Shown here piece after piece: positions 1 through 8,999 of a stretch of DNA of 28,217 bases. Numbering within the stretch: the stretch's first letter is position 1; each line of letters opens with the position of its first letter. Source of the DNA: Clostridiales bacterium UBA6386 (lineage in GTDB: Bacteria; Bacillota; Clostridia; Oscillospirales; Oscillospiraceae); NCBI GenBank assembly GCA_002437585.1, contig DJQM01000017.1, positions 91,594 through 119,810 on the forward strand, read 5' to 3'. The notes below the pieces were generated by a model. The model made no database searches, was not told the DNA's origin, and saw only the letters and a list, made by a program, of their open reading frames with translations. A program made the position numbers and the translations under genes.

Positions 1-32
1 CCCTTCCGCTTCTTCGTTTTTTCTCTTGGAAC

Positions 33-563
33 TTAGTCCCAAAGGCACTTCCAGTTCTGGATGAAGTACTCCGCGCCGGAGTACACGGTGGTGACGACGA
101 TGACGCCGATGACCACGAAGCTCAGCATTGGGATGCCGGGCAGAGCCATCATCAGGCACAGACCCACCATGGTGCTGGCAGTCTTCACCTTGCCGCTCCA
201 GCCGGCGGCGATAACCGTGCCCTTCTGGACGGCAATGAGCCGCAGGCCGGTAACGCCGAACTCCCGGGTCAGGACGATCATCAGCGCCCAGGCCGGGAAC
301 ACGCCCCACTGGCAGAACACGCACATGGCGGCGATGGTCAGAAGCTTGTCCGCCAGGGGGTCGAGGAATTTGCCGAAATCCGTCACCTGGTGATAATGCC
401 GGGCGATGTAGCCGTCCACAAAATCCGTCAGGCTGGCAAGGATAAAAATCGCCAGGGACACATACATCCACAGGCCGCGCTCGCCGCCGGATAAGTACAT
501 GGTCACAAGATAGACCGGGATCATCAGCACCCGGGACAGGGTAATCTTACTTGCCGTCGTCAT
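33..563 (-). CDS. pgsA: CDP-diacylglycerol--glycerol-3-phosphate 3-phosphatidyltransferase
   Basis: Makes phosphatidylglycerophosphate from CDP-diacylglycerol and glycerol-3-phosphate in the membrane, the committed step to phosphatidylglycerol and cardiolipin. The 176-residue protein carries the complete CDP-alcohol phosphatidyltransferase signature: D50-G51, A54-R55, G64, D68 and D72 in the spacing DGx2ARx8Gx3Dx3D. Several hydrophobic membrane segments surround it. Its ATG overlaps the rimO stop by 4 bp (ATGA), so translation is probably coupled. It is the last gene of the long minus-strand recA-containing operon that lies inside the window. Length fits the family. In many Firmicutes pgsA is followed by cinA and recA; here rimO and recX separate it from recA and cinA is absent. 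Confidence 0.95.
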   Translation of the reverse strand: MTTASKITLSRVLMIPVYLVTMYLSGGERGLWMYVSLAIFILASLTDFVDGYIARHYHQVTDFGKFLDPLADKLLTIAAMCVFCQWGVFPAWALMIVLTREFGVTGLRLIAVQKGTVIAAGWSGKVKTASTMVGLCLMMALPGIPMLSFVVIGVIVVTTVYSGAEYFIQNWKCLWD

Positions 564-1897
564 GCTTCCGCCTCCTCCACCACATAGCCGGACAGGTCGC
601 CGTCCAGGCTGCCGTCAATTTTTACCCAAACAAAATCGCCGATGGCAGCCGGCTCGTCGGTCGCGATCCAGACCCGGCCGTCAATGTCGGGGGAATCGGC
701 GTAGCTGCGGCCGTAGAACTGTTCCGCTTCCTCGTCGTAGCCGTCCACCAGGACTTCCAGGGTCTTGCCGATCATGGAGGCGTTCCATTCATCCATAATT
801 TCGGACTGGATCATCTCGACGGTCTGCGCCCGCTGCTGAGCGGTTTCCGTATCCACAAATTCCATCTTCGCGGCGGGGGTTCCCTCCTCCGGGGAGAAGG
901 CGAAGGCACCTACCCGCTCCATCCTGGTTTCCCGGAGGAAATCGCAAAGCTCCTGGAACTCCGCCTCCCCTTCCCCGGGCAGGCCGGTGATCAGGCTGGT
1001 GCGGATGACCAGGCCGGGAATCCGTGCCCGGAGCTTCGCAAGCAGCGCCTTGATGAAGGGACCGTCGCCCCGGCGGTTCATGCGCTTGAGAATCTCGCTG
1101 TTGCAGTGCTGCAGGGGAATGTCCAGGTACTTGACGATCTTCGACTCCGTGGCGATCACGTCGATGAGCTCGTCGTCAATTTCGTCCGGGTAGACGTAGT
1201 GAACCCGGATCCAGTGAAGACCGTCGATTTTGCAAAGCTGACGCAAAAGCTCCGGCAGCAGCCGCTTGTGCTCCGGGAAATCCGTGCCATAACGGCTGGT
1301 ATCCTGAGCCACCACGATCAGCTCCTTCACGCCGCTGTCTGCCAGCATCCGGGCTTCGTAGAGCACGTCGTCCAGCTGACGGCTGCGGTACCGACCCCGC
1401 AGGTAGGGGATGATGCAGAAGGCGCAGCGGTTGTTGCAGCCTTCGGCGATTTTGATAAAGGCGTAGTGCTCCGGGGTGGTGACGATCCGGCCGGTCTCCT
1501 GCTCCGGGGCATCGATGGAGCCGTAGTCCGCCACTTCCTTCTCGTCCAGCAGGGCCTCGATGGCGGGGACGATCTCCGTGTAGCTGCCGGTGCCCAGAAC
1601 GCCGTCCACCTCGGGCAGCTCCTTCTGAATGTCCCCCTGATACCGCTGGGACAGGCAGCCCGTCACCAGGATTTTGCCCACAAGCCCCTGCTCCTTCAGG
1701 GCGGCGGTTTGCAGAATATAATCGATGGCTTCGGTTTTGGCCGAATCGATAAAGCCGCAGGTGTTGATAACCACCACGTCGCTGCCCACGATGTCCTCCT
1801 TGACGGTGTGTCCGGCTTCTTTCACCCGGTACATCATCCGCTCGCAGTCCACCTGATTCTTGGCACAGCCAAGGGAAATGAATCCAATTTTTGCCAT
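560..1897 (-). CDS. rimO: Ribosomal protein S12 methylthiotransferase RimO (radical SAM)
   Basis: Radical-SAM enzyme that methylthiolates the conserved aspartate of ribosomal protein S12. The N-terminal MTTase domain shows three cysteines (C11, C47, C81). The radical-SAM CxxxCxxC cluster is C154, C158, C161 within CNNRCAFC, and a C-terminal TRAM-like domain follows, giving 445 residues. The frame is also open from a TTG at 1906, but the Shine-Dalgarno GAGGA lies directly against that TTG and sits about 9 nt before the ATG at 1897, so the ATG is preferred. The RimO versus MiaB/MtaB choice rests on length and the SLGCAKNQVD start, which is typical of RimO. The start lies 5 bp after the recX stop. 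Confidence 0.93.
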   Translation of the reverse strand: MAKIGFISLGCAKNQVDCERMMYRVKEAGHTVKEDIVGSDVVVINTCGFIDSAKTEAIDYILQTAALKEQGLVGKILVTGCLSQRYQGDIQKELPEVDGVLGTGSYTEIVPAIEALLDEKEVADYGSIDAPEQETGRIVTTPEHYAFIKIAEGCNNRCAFCIIPYLRGRYRSRQLDDVLYEARMLADSGVKELIVVAQDTSRYGTDFPEHKRLLPELLRQLCKIDGLHWIRVHYVYPDEIDDELIDVIATESKIVKYLDIPLQHCNSEILKRMNRRGDGPFIKALLAKLRARIPGLVIRTSLITGLPGEGEAEFQELCDFLRETRMERVGAFAFSPEEGTPAAKMEFVDTETAQQRAQTVEMIQSEIMDEWNASMIGKTLEVLVDGYDEEAEQFYGRSYADSPDIDGRVWIATDEPAAIGDFVWVKIDGSLDGDLSGYVVEEAEA

Positions 1898-1902
1898 ATC
1901 TT

Positions 1903-2529
1903 TCAATCCTCAAATATGTCCTCGCAGTCGAAGGACAGGGTATTCAGCACCCGCTTCACCGTGCCGTAGCTGTGGCCCCGGCGAAGAAGGGCATCGACGG
2001 CCCGTTTGACTTGCTTTTCGTCAGAATTCCCATCCAGCCGGGAGCGAAGAAAGCTTTCGATTTTTTCCGTCTGGTCGGGATAATCCGCCAGGGCTTCCTC
2101 CCAATAGGCCTTGGGAATCCGCTTTTCGTAGAGGGCCTGCTTGGCTCTGGCCAGGCCGTAGCCCTTGGCAATGCAGGAGTGCACCACCTGCTCGGCGGTG
2201 GCCCGGTCGTCCACCAGATGGAGGTCCTCCATCCACTCCACCGCGGCCTTGGCCTGCTCCGGATCCTCACCCTTGCGAACCAACCGCTGCTCCAAGTCCT
2301 TCCGGGACACGCTGGAGGCGGACACGATCCGAACCGCCCGCATTTTGGCGGACATCTGCCCGGCGACCTTCTGAAGACGGGCTAACTCCTCTTCCTCCAG
2401 CTCCTTGTCGGGATAAAGTCCGAAGTCCTCCACGGTCTGCCGATAAAGCCCCAGCCGGGTTCCGTCGGAAAAGGTGACCCAGTAGCGTCCCGCCCGGTCA
2501 GGGGCGTTGCGCAGCTGCTCAATCCTCAT
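1903..2529 (-). CDS. recX: Recombination regulator RecX
   Basis: RecX modulates RecA filament growth. The 208-residue protein has the family's helical three-helix repeats, for example RKDLEQRLVRKG near residue 75 and the PEQAKAAVEWMEDLHLVDD segment, which match the RecX fold pattern. The ATG lies inside the end of recA (11-bp overlap), so expression is tied to recA translation, as in many bacteria. Identity is from family recognition plus adjacency to recA. The N-terminal third, with a YWVTFSDGTRLGLY stretch, is the extension common in Firmicute RecX proteins. Confidence 0.9.
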   Translation of the reverse strand: MRIEQLRNAPDRAGRYWVTFSDGTRLGLYRQTVEDFGLYPDKELEEEELARLQKVAGQMSAKMRAVRIVSASSVSRKDLEQRLVRKGEDPEQAKAAVEWMEDLHLVDDRATAEQVVHSCIAKGYGLARAKQALYEKRIPKAYWEEALADYPDQTEKIESFLRSRLDGNSDEKQVKRAVDALLRRGHSYGTVKRVLNTLSFDCEDIFED

Positions 2530-3625
2530 CGTTGAAGTCGTCGGCGGTGACGGCTACCGCCTTGTCGGCGGGCTTGGCCGGAGCCTTGGGCGCACCGGCG
2601 TTCAGCTTCCACAGGTTCTCCCGAACCTGGGTCTCCACCTGGGCAGCAATGTCCGGGTTATTTATCAGGTAATCCTTCACGGCGTTGGCACCCTGGCCGA
2701 TCCGCTCGTCGCCCATGGAGAACCAGCTGCCGCTCTTCTGAACAATGTCCATCTGCACCGCCAGGTCTACCAGCTCGCCCCACTTGGAAATGCCCTGGCC
2801 GTACATAATTTCAAACACCGCTTCCCGGAAGGGCGGGGCCACCTTGTTCTTGACCACCTTCACACGGGTCTTGTTGCCGATGACGTTGCCGCCTTCCTTG
2901 ATGGTCTCGATCCGGCGCACATCCAGACGGACGGAGGAATAGAACTTCAGGGCGTTGCCGCCGGTGGTGGTTTCCGGGTTGCCGTACATGACGCCGATCT
3001 TCATGCGCAGCTGGTTGATGAAGATGACCACGCAGTTGGTCTTGGCAATGGTGCCGGCCAGCTTCCGCAAAGCCTGGGACATGAGTCGAGCCTGAAGGCC
3101 CACGAAGGTGTCGCCCATTTCACCCTCGATTTCCTGCTTGGGAACCAGGGCCGCCACGGAGTCCACTACCACCGCGTCGATGGCACCGGAGCGCACCAGG
3201 GCATCGGTGATCTCCAGAGCCTGCTCGCCGGTGTCCGGCTGGGAAACCAGCAGATTGTCCGTATCCACGCCCAGAGCCGCGGCATAAACCGGGTCAAGGG
3301 CGTGCTCCGCGTCCACGAAGGCTACCTCGCCCCCCCGTTTCTGGGCTTCCGCCAGAATGTGCAGAGCCAGGGTGGTCTTGCCGGAAGACTCGGGCCCGTA
3401 AATCTCGATGATTCTGCCCTTGGGCACGCCGCCGATACCCAGCGCGGCATCCAGAGCCAAGGAGCCGGTGGGAATGGCCTCCACGTTCATTTCCGGCCGG
3501 TCGCCCAGACGCATGACCGTGCCCTTGCCGAAGCTCTTGTCGATCTGGGCCAGAGCCGTCTGCAGTGCCTTCTTCTTATCGGAAGCGGGGGTGGGGGCTT
3601 CATAAACTGTCTTTTTCGTTGCCAT
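2519..3625 (-). CDS. recA: Recombinase RecA
   Basis: Central homologous-recombination and SOS ATPase; it forms filaments on single-stranded DNA and promotes strand exchange and LexA-type autocleavage. Walker A GPESSGKT is at residues 77-84. The classical RecA segments for ATP and DNA binding (INQLRMKIGVMYGNPETT) are intact and the product is 368 residues, a normal length. The frame extends to a TTG at 3631, but the ATG at 3625 has an AGGA 9 nt upstream and is preferred. It starts 2 bp after the prmC stop. No clear LexA/DinR box was recognised immediately upstream, and as an internal operon gene it may be transcribed from the distant promoter near 8965. Confidence 0.98.
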   Translation of the reverse strand: MATKKTVYEAPTPASDKKKALQTALAQIDKSFGKGTVMRLGDRPEMNVEAIPTGSLALDAALGIGGVPKGRIIEIYGPESSGKTTLALHILAEAQKRGGEVAFVDAEHALDPVYAAALGVDTDNLLVSQPDTGEQALEITDALVRSGAIDAVVVDSVAALVPKQEIEGEMGDTFVGLQARLMSQALRKLAGTIAKTNCVVIFINQLRMKIGVMYGNPETTTGGNALKFYSSVRLDVRRIETIKEGGNVIGNKTRVKVVKNKVAPPFREAVFEIMYGQGISKWGELVDLAVQMDIVQKSGSWFSMGDERIGQGANAVKDYLINNPDIAAQVETQVRENLWKLNAGAPKAPAKPADKAVAVTADDFNDED

Positions 3626-3627
3626 AA

Positions 3628-4503
3628 TCAATCTTCCTTCCTGCCGTACCGCGCAAGCACGGAGCGTTCTCTATCGTTATAATCTCTGGTTCGTTCCAGG
3701 ATGGTATAGCCGTTTTCTTCTAAGATTTCGCACACGTCGCCGCCCTGCCCGTCGCCGAACTCAAAGCACAGGAAGCCTCCGGGCTTCAGAGCCGCGCGGA
3801 AATGAGCGGCGATATCCCGGTAAAAATTCAGGCCGTCCTCCCCGCCGTAAAGAGCCAGATGGGGTTCGTACTCCCGGACGCTGGCGGGAAGCTCCTCCAT
3901 GTCATGGGCACTGATATAGGGGGGATTGGAGACGATCAGGTCGAATTTTCCCAAAAAACCGCTGACCGGCTTTCTGGCATCGGCCTGAACGCAGCGCACC
4001 CGGCCGGTGAGCTTGTTCAGCACCGTATTTTCCTTGGCCACGGACAGGGCTTCCTGGCTCACGTCCGCCAGGGTCACTCTCGCGTCCTTCACCCGGCTGG
4101 CAATGGCCAGCCCGATGCAGCCGCTTCCGCAGCATAAATCCAGAATCCGAGGGTCTTTCTCCAGAAACAGAGCCTGCTTGATGGCAAGCTCCGCCAGGGC
4201 GCAGGTGTCGTCTCTGGGGATCAGCACCTTGGGAGACACCAGCATGGGAAGGCCATAGAATTCCCACTGACCCAGCACATAGGCGATGGGTTCGTCCGCC
4301 AGCAGCCTGCGCAGGTTCGCTTCCACCTGCGCCACGATTCTTTCTCCGGCGTATAAGTCCCGGTCTGCCAGAAGCTGAGCCTGGGTCTTGCCGGAGGCAT
4401 GACACACCAGGAGCCTTGCCAGCACCCCGGGATCCTGGGGCGAAGCCTGGTTCGCCAATGCCCGGCGTGTGTCCTGGTACAGGTCGCCGTAGGTTTTTAC
4501 CAT
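3628..4503 (-). CDS. prmC: Peptide chain release factor N(5)-glutamine methyltransferase PrmC
   Basis: SAM-dependent enzyme that methylates the GGQ glutamine of release factors RF1 and RF2. The SAM-binding motif DLCCGSGCIG is at about residues 122-131 and the catalytic NPPY at 193-196. The usual PRP-D/E-TE motif reads PRDDTC here (97-102). The open frame runs on to 4605, but that part translates to low-complexity G/A/R-rich sequence overlapping the upstream gene. The ATG at 4503 (MVKTYGDLYQ) gives the normal 291 residues and a 7-bp overlap with the upstream DUF1385 gene. The DUF1385-prmC pair is common in Clostridia. Confidence 0.94.
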   Translation of the reverse strand: MVKTYGDLYQDTRRALANQASPQDPGVLARLLVCHASGKTQAQLLADRDLYAGERIVAQVEANLRRLLADEPIAYVLGQWEFYGLPMLVSPKVLIPRDDTCALAELAIKQALFLEKDPRILDLCCGSGCIGLAIASRVKDARVTLADVSQEALSVAKENTVLNKLTGRVRCVQADARKPVSGFLGKFDLIVSNPPYISAHDMEELPASVREYEPHLALYGGEDGLNFYRDIAAHFRAALKPGGFLCFEFGDGQGGDVCEILEENGYTILERTRDYNDRERSVLARYGRKED

Positions 4504-5477
4504 CGATCCGCGCCCTCCCGCTCCGGCAGCACCGCCTCCAGGGCGGCAATGCCCACCTGGATCATGGAGTCGTCCGGCTCGTTGGTGGTGAAGTGCTGGA
4601 GCCACATGCCGGGAGCAGTGAGAATTTTCGTAAAGCCGTTGTCGTGCCGTCCTGCCCAGCGGTTGATTTCATAGGTGATGCCCACAACCAAAGGCAAAAG
4701 CAGCAGCTTGAACACGATCATCAGCAGCCGGTAGCCGAAGGTACCCCGGATGGTCTCCAGGGCAGGCACTGCCGCTAAAAGCGCGGAGGAAGCCACGGAA
4801 AACACCAGGATGGAGATGACCATGACCACCAGCAAAAAGCTGGTACCACAGCGGGGGTGAAGCCTGGTCTGCTGCCTGACGTTTTCCACCGTCAGGGGCA
4901 GCCCCGCCTCATAGCAGCGGATGGTTTTATGCTCCGCGCCGTGGTAGGAAAATACCCGGCGCATTTCCTCCATCCGGGAAATCAGCAGCATATAGGTAAG
5001 GAAAATCACCATCCGGATAACACCCTCAATGAGGTTCACCCCCAGATTGCTCCTGATCCACCGGTCGAAAAAGCCGCCGATGACCATGGGAAGCAGGAAG
5101 AACAGCACAACGGACAGTCCCAGACCCATACACATGGCAATGCCCACGATGGCCTTCTGGAAGGTTTCGCTGCCCAGCTTCTTTTCCAGCCAGCGGTCAA
5201 ACTTGGAGGGTTCCTCCTGCATTTCCTCCGGGGCTAAGTCCGCCGAGCGGAGCAGAGCCTTAATGCCCACTACCTGGGCATCGAAAAAGTTGAAAACACC
5301 CCGGATAAAGGGCAGGTTCTTCCAGGATTTGGGGGGATTTTTCTTCCGGGGCATGGTTTCAACGTGCAGGCCGTCCTTGGTGCGCACCACAATGGCATCC
5401 TTGTCCGGCCCCCGCATCATAATGCCCTCGATGAGAGCCTGGCCGCCGATGGTGGTTTTGAATTTTTCCTGTGACAT
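4497..5477 (-). CDS. DUF1385 (YqhQ-like) membrane protein
   Basis: A 326-residue protein of the DUF1385 family; its function is not established. The family hallmark GGQALIEGIMMRGP lies at residues 11-24. About four hydrophobic membrane segments follow: near 115-145, 165-185, 212-240 and 252-275. A conserved region around SYHGAEHKTIRCYEAG lies between the second and third. The Shine-Dalgarno AGGAG sits 5 nt before the ATG. It lies 9 bp downstream of the sensor kinase gene and overlaps prmC, so it bridges the two-component genes to the recA block. Confidence 0.88.
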   Translation of the reverse strand: MSQEKFKTTIGGQALIEGIMMRGPDKDAIVVRTKDGLHVETMPRKKNPPKSWKNLPFIRGVFNFFDAQVVGIKALLRSADLAPEEMQEEPSKFDRWLEKKLGSETFQKAIVGIAMCMGLGLSVVLFFLLPMVIGGFFDRWIRSNLGVNLIEGVIRMVIFLTYMLLISRMEEMRRVFSYHGAEHKTIRCYEAGLPLTVENVRQQTRLHPRCGTSFLLVVMVISILVFSVASSALLAAVPALETIRGTFGYRLLMIVFKLLLLPLVVGITYEINRWAGRHDNGFTKILTAPGMWLQHFTTNEPDDSMIQVGIAALEAVLPEREGADRW

Positions 5478-5486
5478 GGTTTCTCC

Positions 5487-6896
5487 TTAGTGGGCACCGG
5501 GCAGGCGAACCGTCACCAGCGTGCCGCCGCCCTCCGCGTTTTCCAGGGTCAGGGTACCGCCGTGCATCTCCACGATCTCATCGCAGACCGCAAGGCCGAT
5601 GCCGGTGCCCCGGACGCTGGAGCTGCCCTTGTAAAATTTCTTCTTCACCAGAGGAAGCTCGTCCTCCGGGATTCCCGGGCCGAAGTCCCGGATCCGGACG
5701 ACCACCTGGTCGTCCTCATAGTGCATGGAGGTCTCGATCCGCTTGCCGGAGCCGCCGTGCTTGGCCGCGTTGTCCAGTATATTCAGGAACACCTGCCGCA
5801 TCCGCTGGGGATCGCAGGGAATTTCCGGAATGTCCTCGTCGCTTTCCTTGTAGACAAGCTCAATGCCGTCCTGAGCCAGTCGGCTGCCGTACATGAACAC
5901 CGTGTCCTCATACTCGGATCGTAGATCCGTCATTTCCACCGCCAGGGTCATCCGTCCGTCCTGCATCCGGGTAAAGTCCAGCAGATCCATAACCATTTCC
6001 GTCAGCCGCTTTGCCTCGCTGGAGATGATCTTCAGGCCCTGGCGGGTGTCCGCGTCCATGTTTTCATCGGCAAGCAGCGTCTCGCTCCAGCCGTTGATGA
6101 CGGTCAGCGGCGTGCGCAGCTCATGAGACAGCTGTGAGATAAACTCCGCCTGCATCTTCTCATTCTGGGCGATTTTGCTGGACATTTCGTTGATGGTGTC
6201 GGCCAGCGTGCCGATCTCGTCCCGGTAGGGGGTCTTGATCTGCACGCCGTAGCTGCCCGCGGCGATCCGCTGGGCCTTCTCGGTGATCTCCGCCACGGGG
6301 TTCATGACCGAGCGCAGATAGATATTGCTGCTCACCAGCACCACGGCCATGACCAGGGTCAGCACCGTGGCACTGACCAGGGCAACCTGCAGAATCTGGG
6401 CATCCACCTTCCGGGTGGAGGTGACGTAGCGCAGCACGCCGATGATCTCGCCATTGCTGTAAATCACGGGACTGGACACCGCCATGATCCGCTCACCGGT
6501 ATCCCCGTCCTTGCCCAGAAATGGCTCGGCGGAGCGGCTTTCCAGTGCCCTGGCAATTTCCGGAGTGTCCGGACTTTTCCCTGCCCACTGGCCGTAGGAG
6601 GAGGCGATCAGACTCCCCTCCCGGTTAATGAATTGCAGCTCGATGGTGTCCTTGTCGTCAAAGGTCTGGGTGTAGGTAATGCAGGACTGGTAGTATTCGT
6701 TGTAGGTCTGGTCAATATAGGCGGCAAAAAAATCCGTGGTGGATTTGGCTCGGTGCTTCAGATCCGACTCCATATTGGAGTAGTAGTAGGCGGCGAAGGC
6801 GGCGGTAATCGCCATGACGCACACCAGTCCCAGAGCCATGACCACGCTGGCGGTGTTCAGAAGCCACCGCTTGCGCAGACCGCCGATGTTGACCAT
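5487..6896 (-). CDS. Membrane sensor histidine kinase with HAMP domain
   Basis: Sensor kinase partner of the adjacent OmpR-type regulator. From the N terminus (469 residues): TM1 at about 12-37; an extracytoplasmic sensing region of about 130 residues with Cache/PAS-like features (IELQFINREGSLIASSYGQW; VSSPVIYSNGEIIGVLRYV); TM2 at about 170-192; HAMP to about 245; HisKA with SHELRTPL (phospho-accepting H258); and a HATPase_c domain with N box NILDNAAKHG and G boxes DFGPGIP and GTGIGLAV. The frame is open to a GTG at 6914, but that GTG abuts AAGGGG with no spacing. The ATG at 6896 has AGGA 10 nt upstream and is preferred. The input signal is unknown. Confidence 0.93.
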   Translation of the reverse strand: MVNIGGLRKRWLLNTASVVMALGLVCVMAITAAFAAYYYSNMESDLKHRAKSTTDFFAAYIDQTYNEYYQSCITYTQTFDDKDTIELQFINREGSLIASSYGQWAGKSPDTPEIARALESRSAEPFLGKDGDTGERIMAVSSPVIYSNGEIIGVLRYVTSTRKVDAQILQVALVSATVLTLVMAVVLVSSNIYLRSVMNPVAEITEKAQRIAAGSYGVQIKTPYRDEIGTLADTINEMSSKIAQNEKMQAEFISQLSHELRTPLTVINGWSETLLADENMDADTRQGLKIISSEAKRLTEMVMDLLDFTRMQDGRMTLAVEMTDLRSEYEDTVFMYGSRLAQDGIELVYKESDEDIPEIPCDPQRMRQVFLNILDNAAKHGGSGKRIETSMHYEDDQVVVRIRDFGPGIPEDELPLVKKKFYKGSSSVRGTGIGLAVCDEIVEMHGGTLTLENAEGGGTLVTVRLPGAH

Positions 6897-6917
6897 TGAT
6901 TTGAAATCCTTCACCCC

Positions 6918-7607
6918 TTACGCGCCCCACTTATAGCCCAGACCCCAGACAGTGGTAATATAGGTAGGGTTGGCGGTGTCGTCCTCGATCTTGATCCGCA
7001 GGCGGCGGATATTCACATCCACGATCTTCAGCTCGCCCTCGTAGTCCCGACCCCAGACCGCGGACATAATATCCTCCCGGGACAGGGCGCGGCCTGGATT
7101 CTGCATGAAGAGCTTCAGAATGGCGTACTCCACCTGGGTCAGCCGGATTCGATTGCCGTTCTTCTCCAGAGTGTGATTCCGGGTGTTCATGACGAAGGGT
7201 CCCTGGGTCAGAAGCTCGGAGCTGGCGTTGGTGTCTCCGCCGATCCGGCGGTACAGCGCGTCAATCCGGGCGGTCAGCTCCGCCGGGGAGAAGGGCTTTG
7301 TCACATAGTCGTCGGCGCCGGTCATAAGGCCTGTTACCTTGTCCATCTCCTGGGTGCGGGCGGTGAGCATGATCACGCCCATCTGCTTGTTTGTCGCCCG
7401 AATCCGACGGCAGACCTCGAAGCCATCCATATCTCCGGGCACCATGATGTCCAGGATGGCCACGCCCACGTCGGGATTGGCGGCGATGGCATCCAGAGCC
7501 TGCTGGCCGTCCCCGGCCTCGATCACATCATAGCCCGCCCGCTTCAGGTTGATAACCACAAAACTGCGGATATTCAGCTCGTCTTCCATAATCAGAACTT
7601 TTTTCAT
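6918..7607 (-). CDS. OmpR/PhoB-family response regulator
   Basis: DNA-binding response regulator of 229 residues. The receiver domain is at 1-120, with acidic pocket EDE (8-10), phospho-accepting D53 in ILDIMVPGD and the conserved lysine in TKPF. The C-terminal winged-helix trans_reg_C domain ends in ITTVWGLGYKW, typical of the OmpR class. AGAGG precedes the ATG by a short spacer. It sits between the lipoprotein gene (13-bp gap) and its kinase, all in one operon. The regulated genes cannot be told from the window. Confidence 0.95.
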   Translation of the reverse strand: MKKVLIMEDELNIRSFVVINLKRAGYDVIEAGDGQQALDAIAANPDVGVAILDIMVPGDMDGFEVCRRIRATNKQMGVIMLTARTQEMDKVTGLMTGADDYVTKPFSPAELTARIDALYRRIGGDTNASSELLTQGPFVMNTRNHTLEKNGNRIRLTQVEYAILKLFMQNPGRALSREDIMSAVWGRDYEGELKIVDVNIRRLRIKIEDDTANPTYITTVWGLGYKWGA

Positions 7608-7620
7608 ATGCTACCTCTTT

Positions 7621-8940
7621 TCAAGTTTCGTCTGTCTGCCAGTCCTGACGGATCAGACGGAAGCCCTCGATCAGGCTGTTTTCCGTAATGCCATACTCCG
7701 GCGCACCCGTCTCCAGCCGAGCCGCATAGGCGACCCCTTCCGCCCGGTTCAGCACGAACCGCCCTTGAGCCACCGCCAGCTCATCCCGGTCGGTGCCGGT
7801 AAAGACGAAGACCGTAAAGAGGGGCTGGGTCTTCTTGTAGGATTCATCCCACAGAAGGAACCGGAATTCCCCCTGGCTCTGCTCCACCGTCACCCGGCTG
7901 GCCCAGGCACTGCTCAGGGGCAGATACCAGCCGCCGGGGTAATTATGGAAGGTGTAGAGCTTATCGATCTCCCAGCCGTCGGAGTCCATGGAATACCAGC
8001 GAAGCAGAAATTTCTGGTCGCCGTCCCGCCAGCTGGTCACCGCCTTCATGGCCACCAGACTGGGCAGCTCCAGCACCCCGTCAGAGTCGATGTCCTCGGC
8101 ATAGACATAGTAGTTCAGAAGCGTTCCCACGCTGGTATCCGACTCGGCGGAATAGGAGATATTGGTAAACACCCCCTGCCGCATGGCAAAAACATCCGTC
8201 ACAATGGTGTTGTCCTCGGAGGAGCTGGTGACGAACACCGCGTTATTGCCGTCCTGGAGCCTGCCGGTGGTGATCCGACGGATCCGGGAGGTATGCTCGG
8301 ACAGCTCCGTCTCCACAGAGCGGACAATCTGGCCGCTTTCGTAGCCGTAGAGCACGGCCATGCCCCGCTGGGTTTCCTCCTCCCCGGGGCGCAGAACCAT
8401 CAGCTCGCTCTTGTCGCCGCTGAGCTGACAGGAAAGCATTTTGCTGTAGCTGTTCAGCAGCAGCAGCTCCGCGCGGCCGCTGCGGAAGCTGTACACCGCC
8501 ACATTCCGGAGCACCCGGTCGCTGACCTGAATGCCCACCGCCAGCTCAAGACCCGGCTCATCGTCGAATTCCATATATTCCACCTGGTCAAAGGCCTGAC
8601 CGTTGAAGCCGATGGTATCCAGAGTTCGGCACTTTCCCGTTTCGTCCTGCTGGAAAATCAGCACCTGCAGGGGCTTTTCCGTAGCGCCCTTGGCAAACAC
8701 CAGGTATTCATCCAGACCGTCGCCGTTCAGGTCGGCCATCTGCACCGTCTGCTGGTTGTCACCGGACTGGGGGGAGGAAAAGGTCATGCCGTACATGGCC
8801 GTGTCAATGGCCGCCTGCAGCTCCCGGAATTCCTCGGAACGCTTGGGCAGGGCATACATCTCCTCCACGGTGCGCAGGGCGCAGCCACTCAGGAGCATTG
8901 CCGCCAGAACCGCGGCAAGGAACACAAACCGCTTTTTCAC
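7621..8940 (-). CDS. Lipoprotein with FG-GAP/VCBS-like calcium-loop repeats, TCS-linked
   Basis: A predicted surface lipoprotein of 439 residues and unknown function. The GTG start at 8940 is chosen because AAAGGAG lies 8 nt upstream; an in-frame ATG at 8958 lies upstream of that ribosome-binding site. The N terminus is a lipoprotein signal peptide with lipobox LSGC (C20). The body contains FG-GAP/VCBS-type loops such as ADLNGDGLDEYLVF and AEDIDSDGVLEL, with DxNxDxxDE calcium-binding spacing, suggesting a beta-propeller-like exported domain. It is the first gene of the operon with the response regulator and kinase, so it may be an accessory sensor for that kinase; this is inference from position only. 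Confidence 0.8.
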   Translation of the reverse strand: MKKRFVFLAAVLAAMLLSGCALRTVEEMYALPKRSEEFRELQAAIDTAMYGMTFSSPQSGDNQQTVQMADLNGDGLDEYLVFAKGATEKPLQVLIFQQDETGKCRTLDTIGFNGQAFDQVEYMEFDDEPGLELAVGIQVSDRVLRNVAVYSFRSGRAELLLLNSYSKMLSCQLSGDKSELMVLRPGEEETQRGMAVLYGYESGQIVRSVETELSEHTSRIRRITTGRLQDGNNAVFVTSSSEDNTIVTDVFAMRQGVFTNISYSAESDTSVGTLLNYYVYAEDIDSDGVLELPSLVAMKAVTSWRDGDQKFLLRWYSMDSDGWEIDKLYTFHNYPGGWYLPLSSAWASRVTVEQSQGEFRFLLWDESYKKTQPLFTVFVFTGTDRDELAVAQGRFVLNRAEGVAYAARLETGAPEYGITENSLIEGFRLIRQDWQTDET

Positions 8941-8964
8941 GGCATCCACTCCTTTCAACTTTAC

Positions 8965-8999
8965 ATTATATCACAAATTGATCGAAAAAGGAAGCTATT
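8965..8999 (-). promoter_or_regulatory. Extended -10 promoter of the lipoprotein-TCS-recA operon
   Basis: On the minus strand, TGaTATAAT (TATAAT at 8965-8970 with the TG extension) precedes the lipoprotein gene, and the -35 position about 17 bp upstream is poor (TTCCTT). The distance to the GTG start leaves a short leader. It overlaps the end of dnaE, and no terminator hairpin was seen between dnaE and this site, so read-through from dnaE is also possible. Confidence 0.6.

Noticed and set aside
551..3682. Long plus-strand open frames opposite rimO, recX and recA
   Set aside because: They are complementary-strand shadows of conserved genes with no family features.
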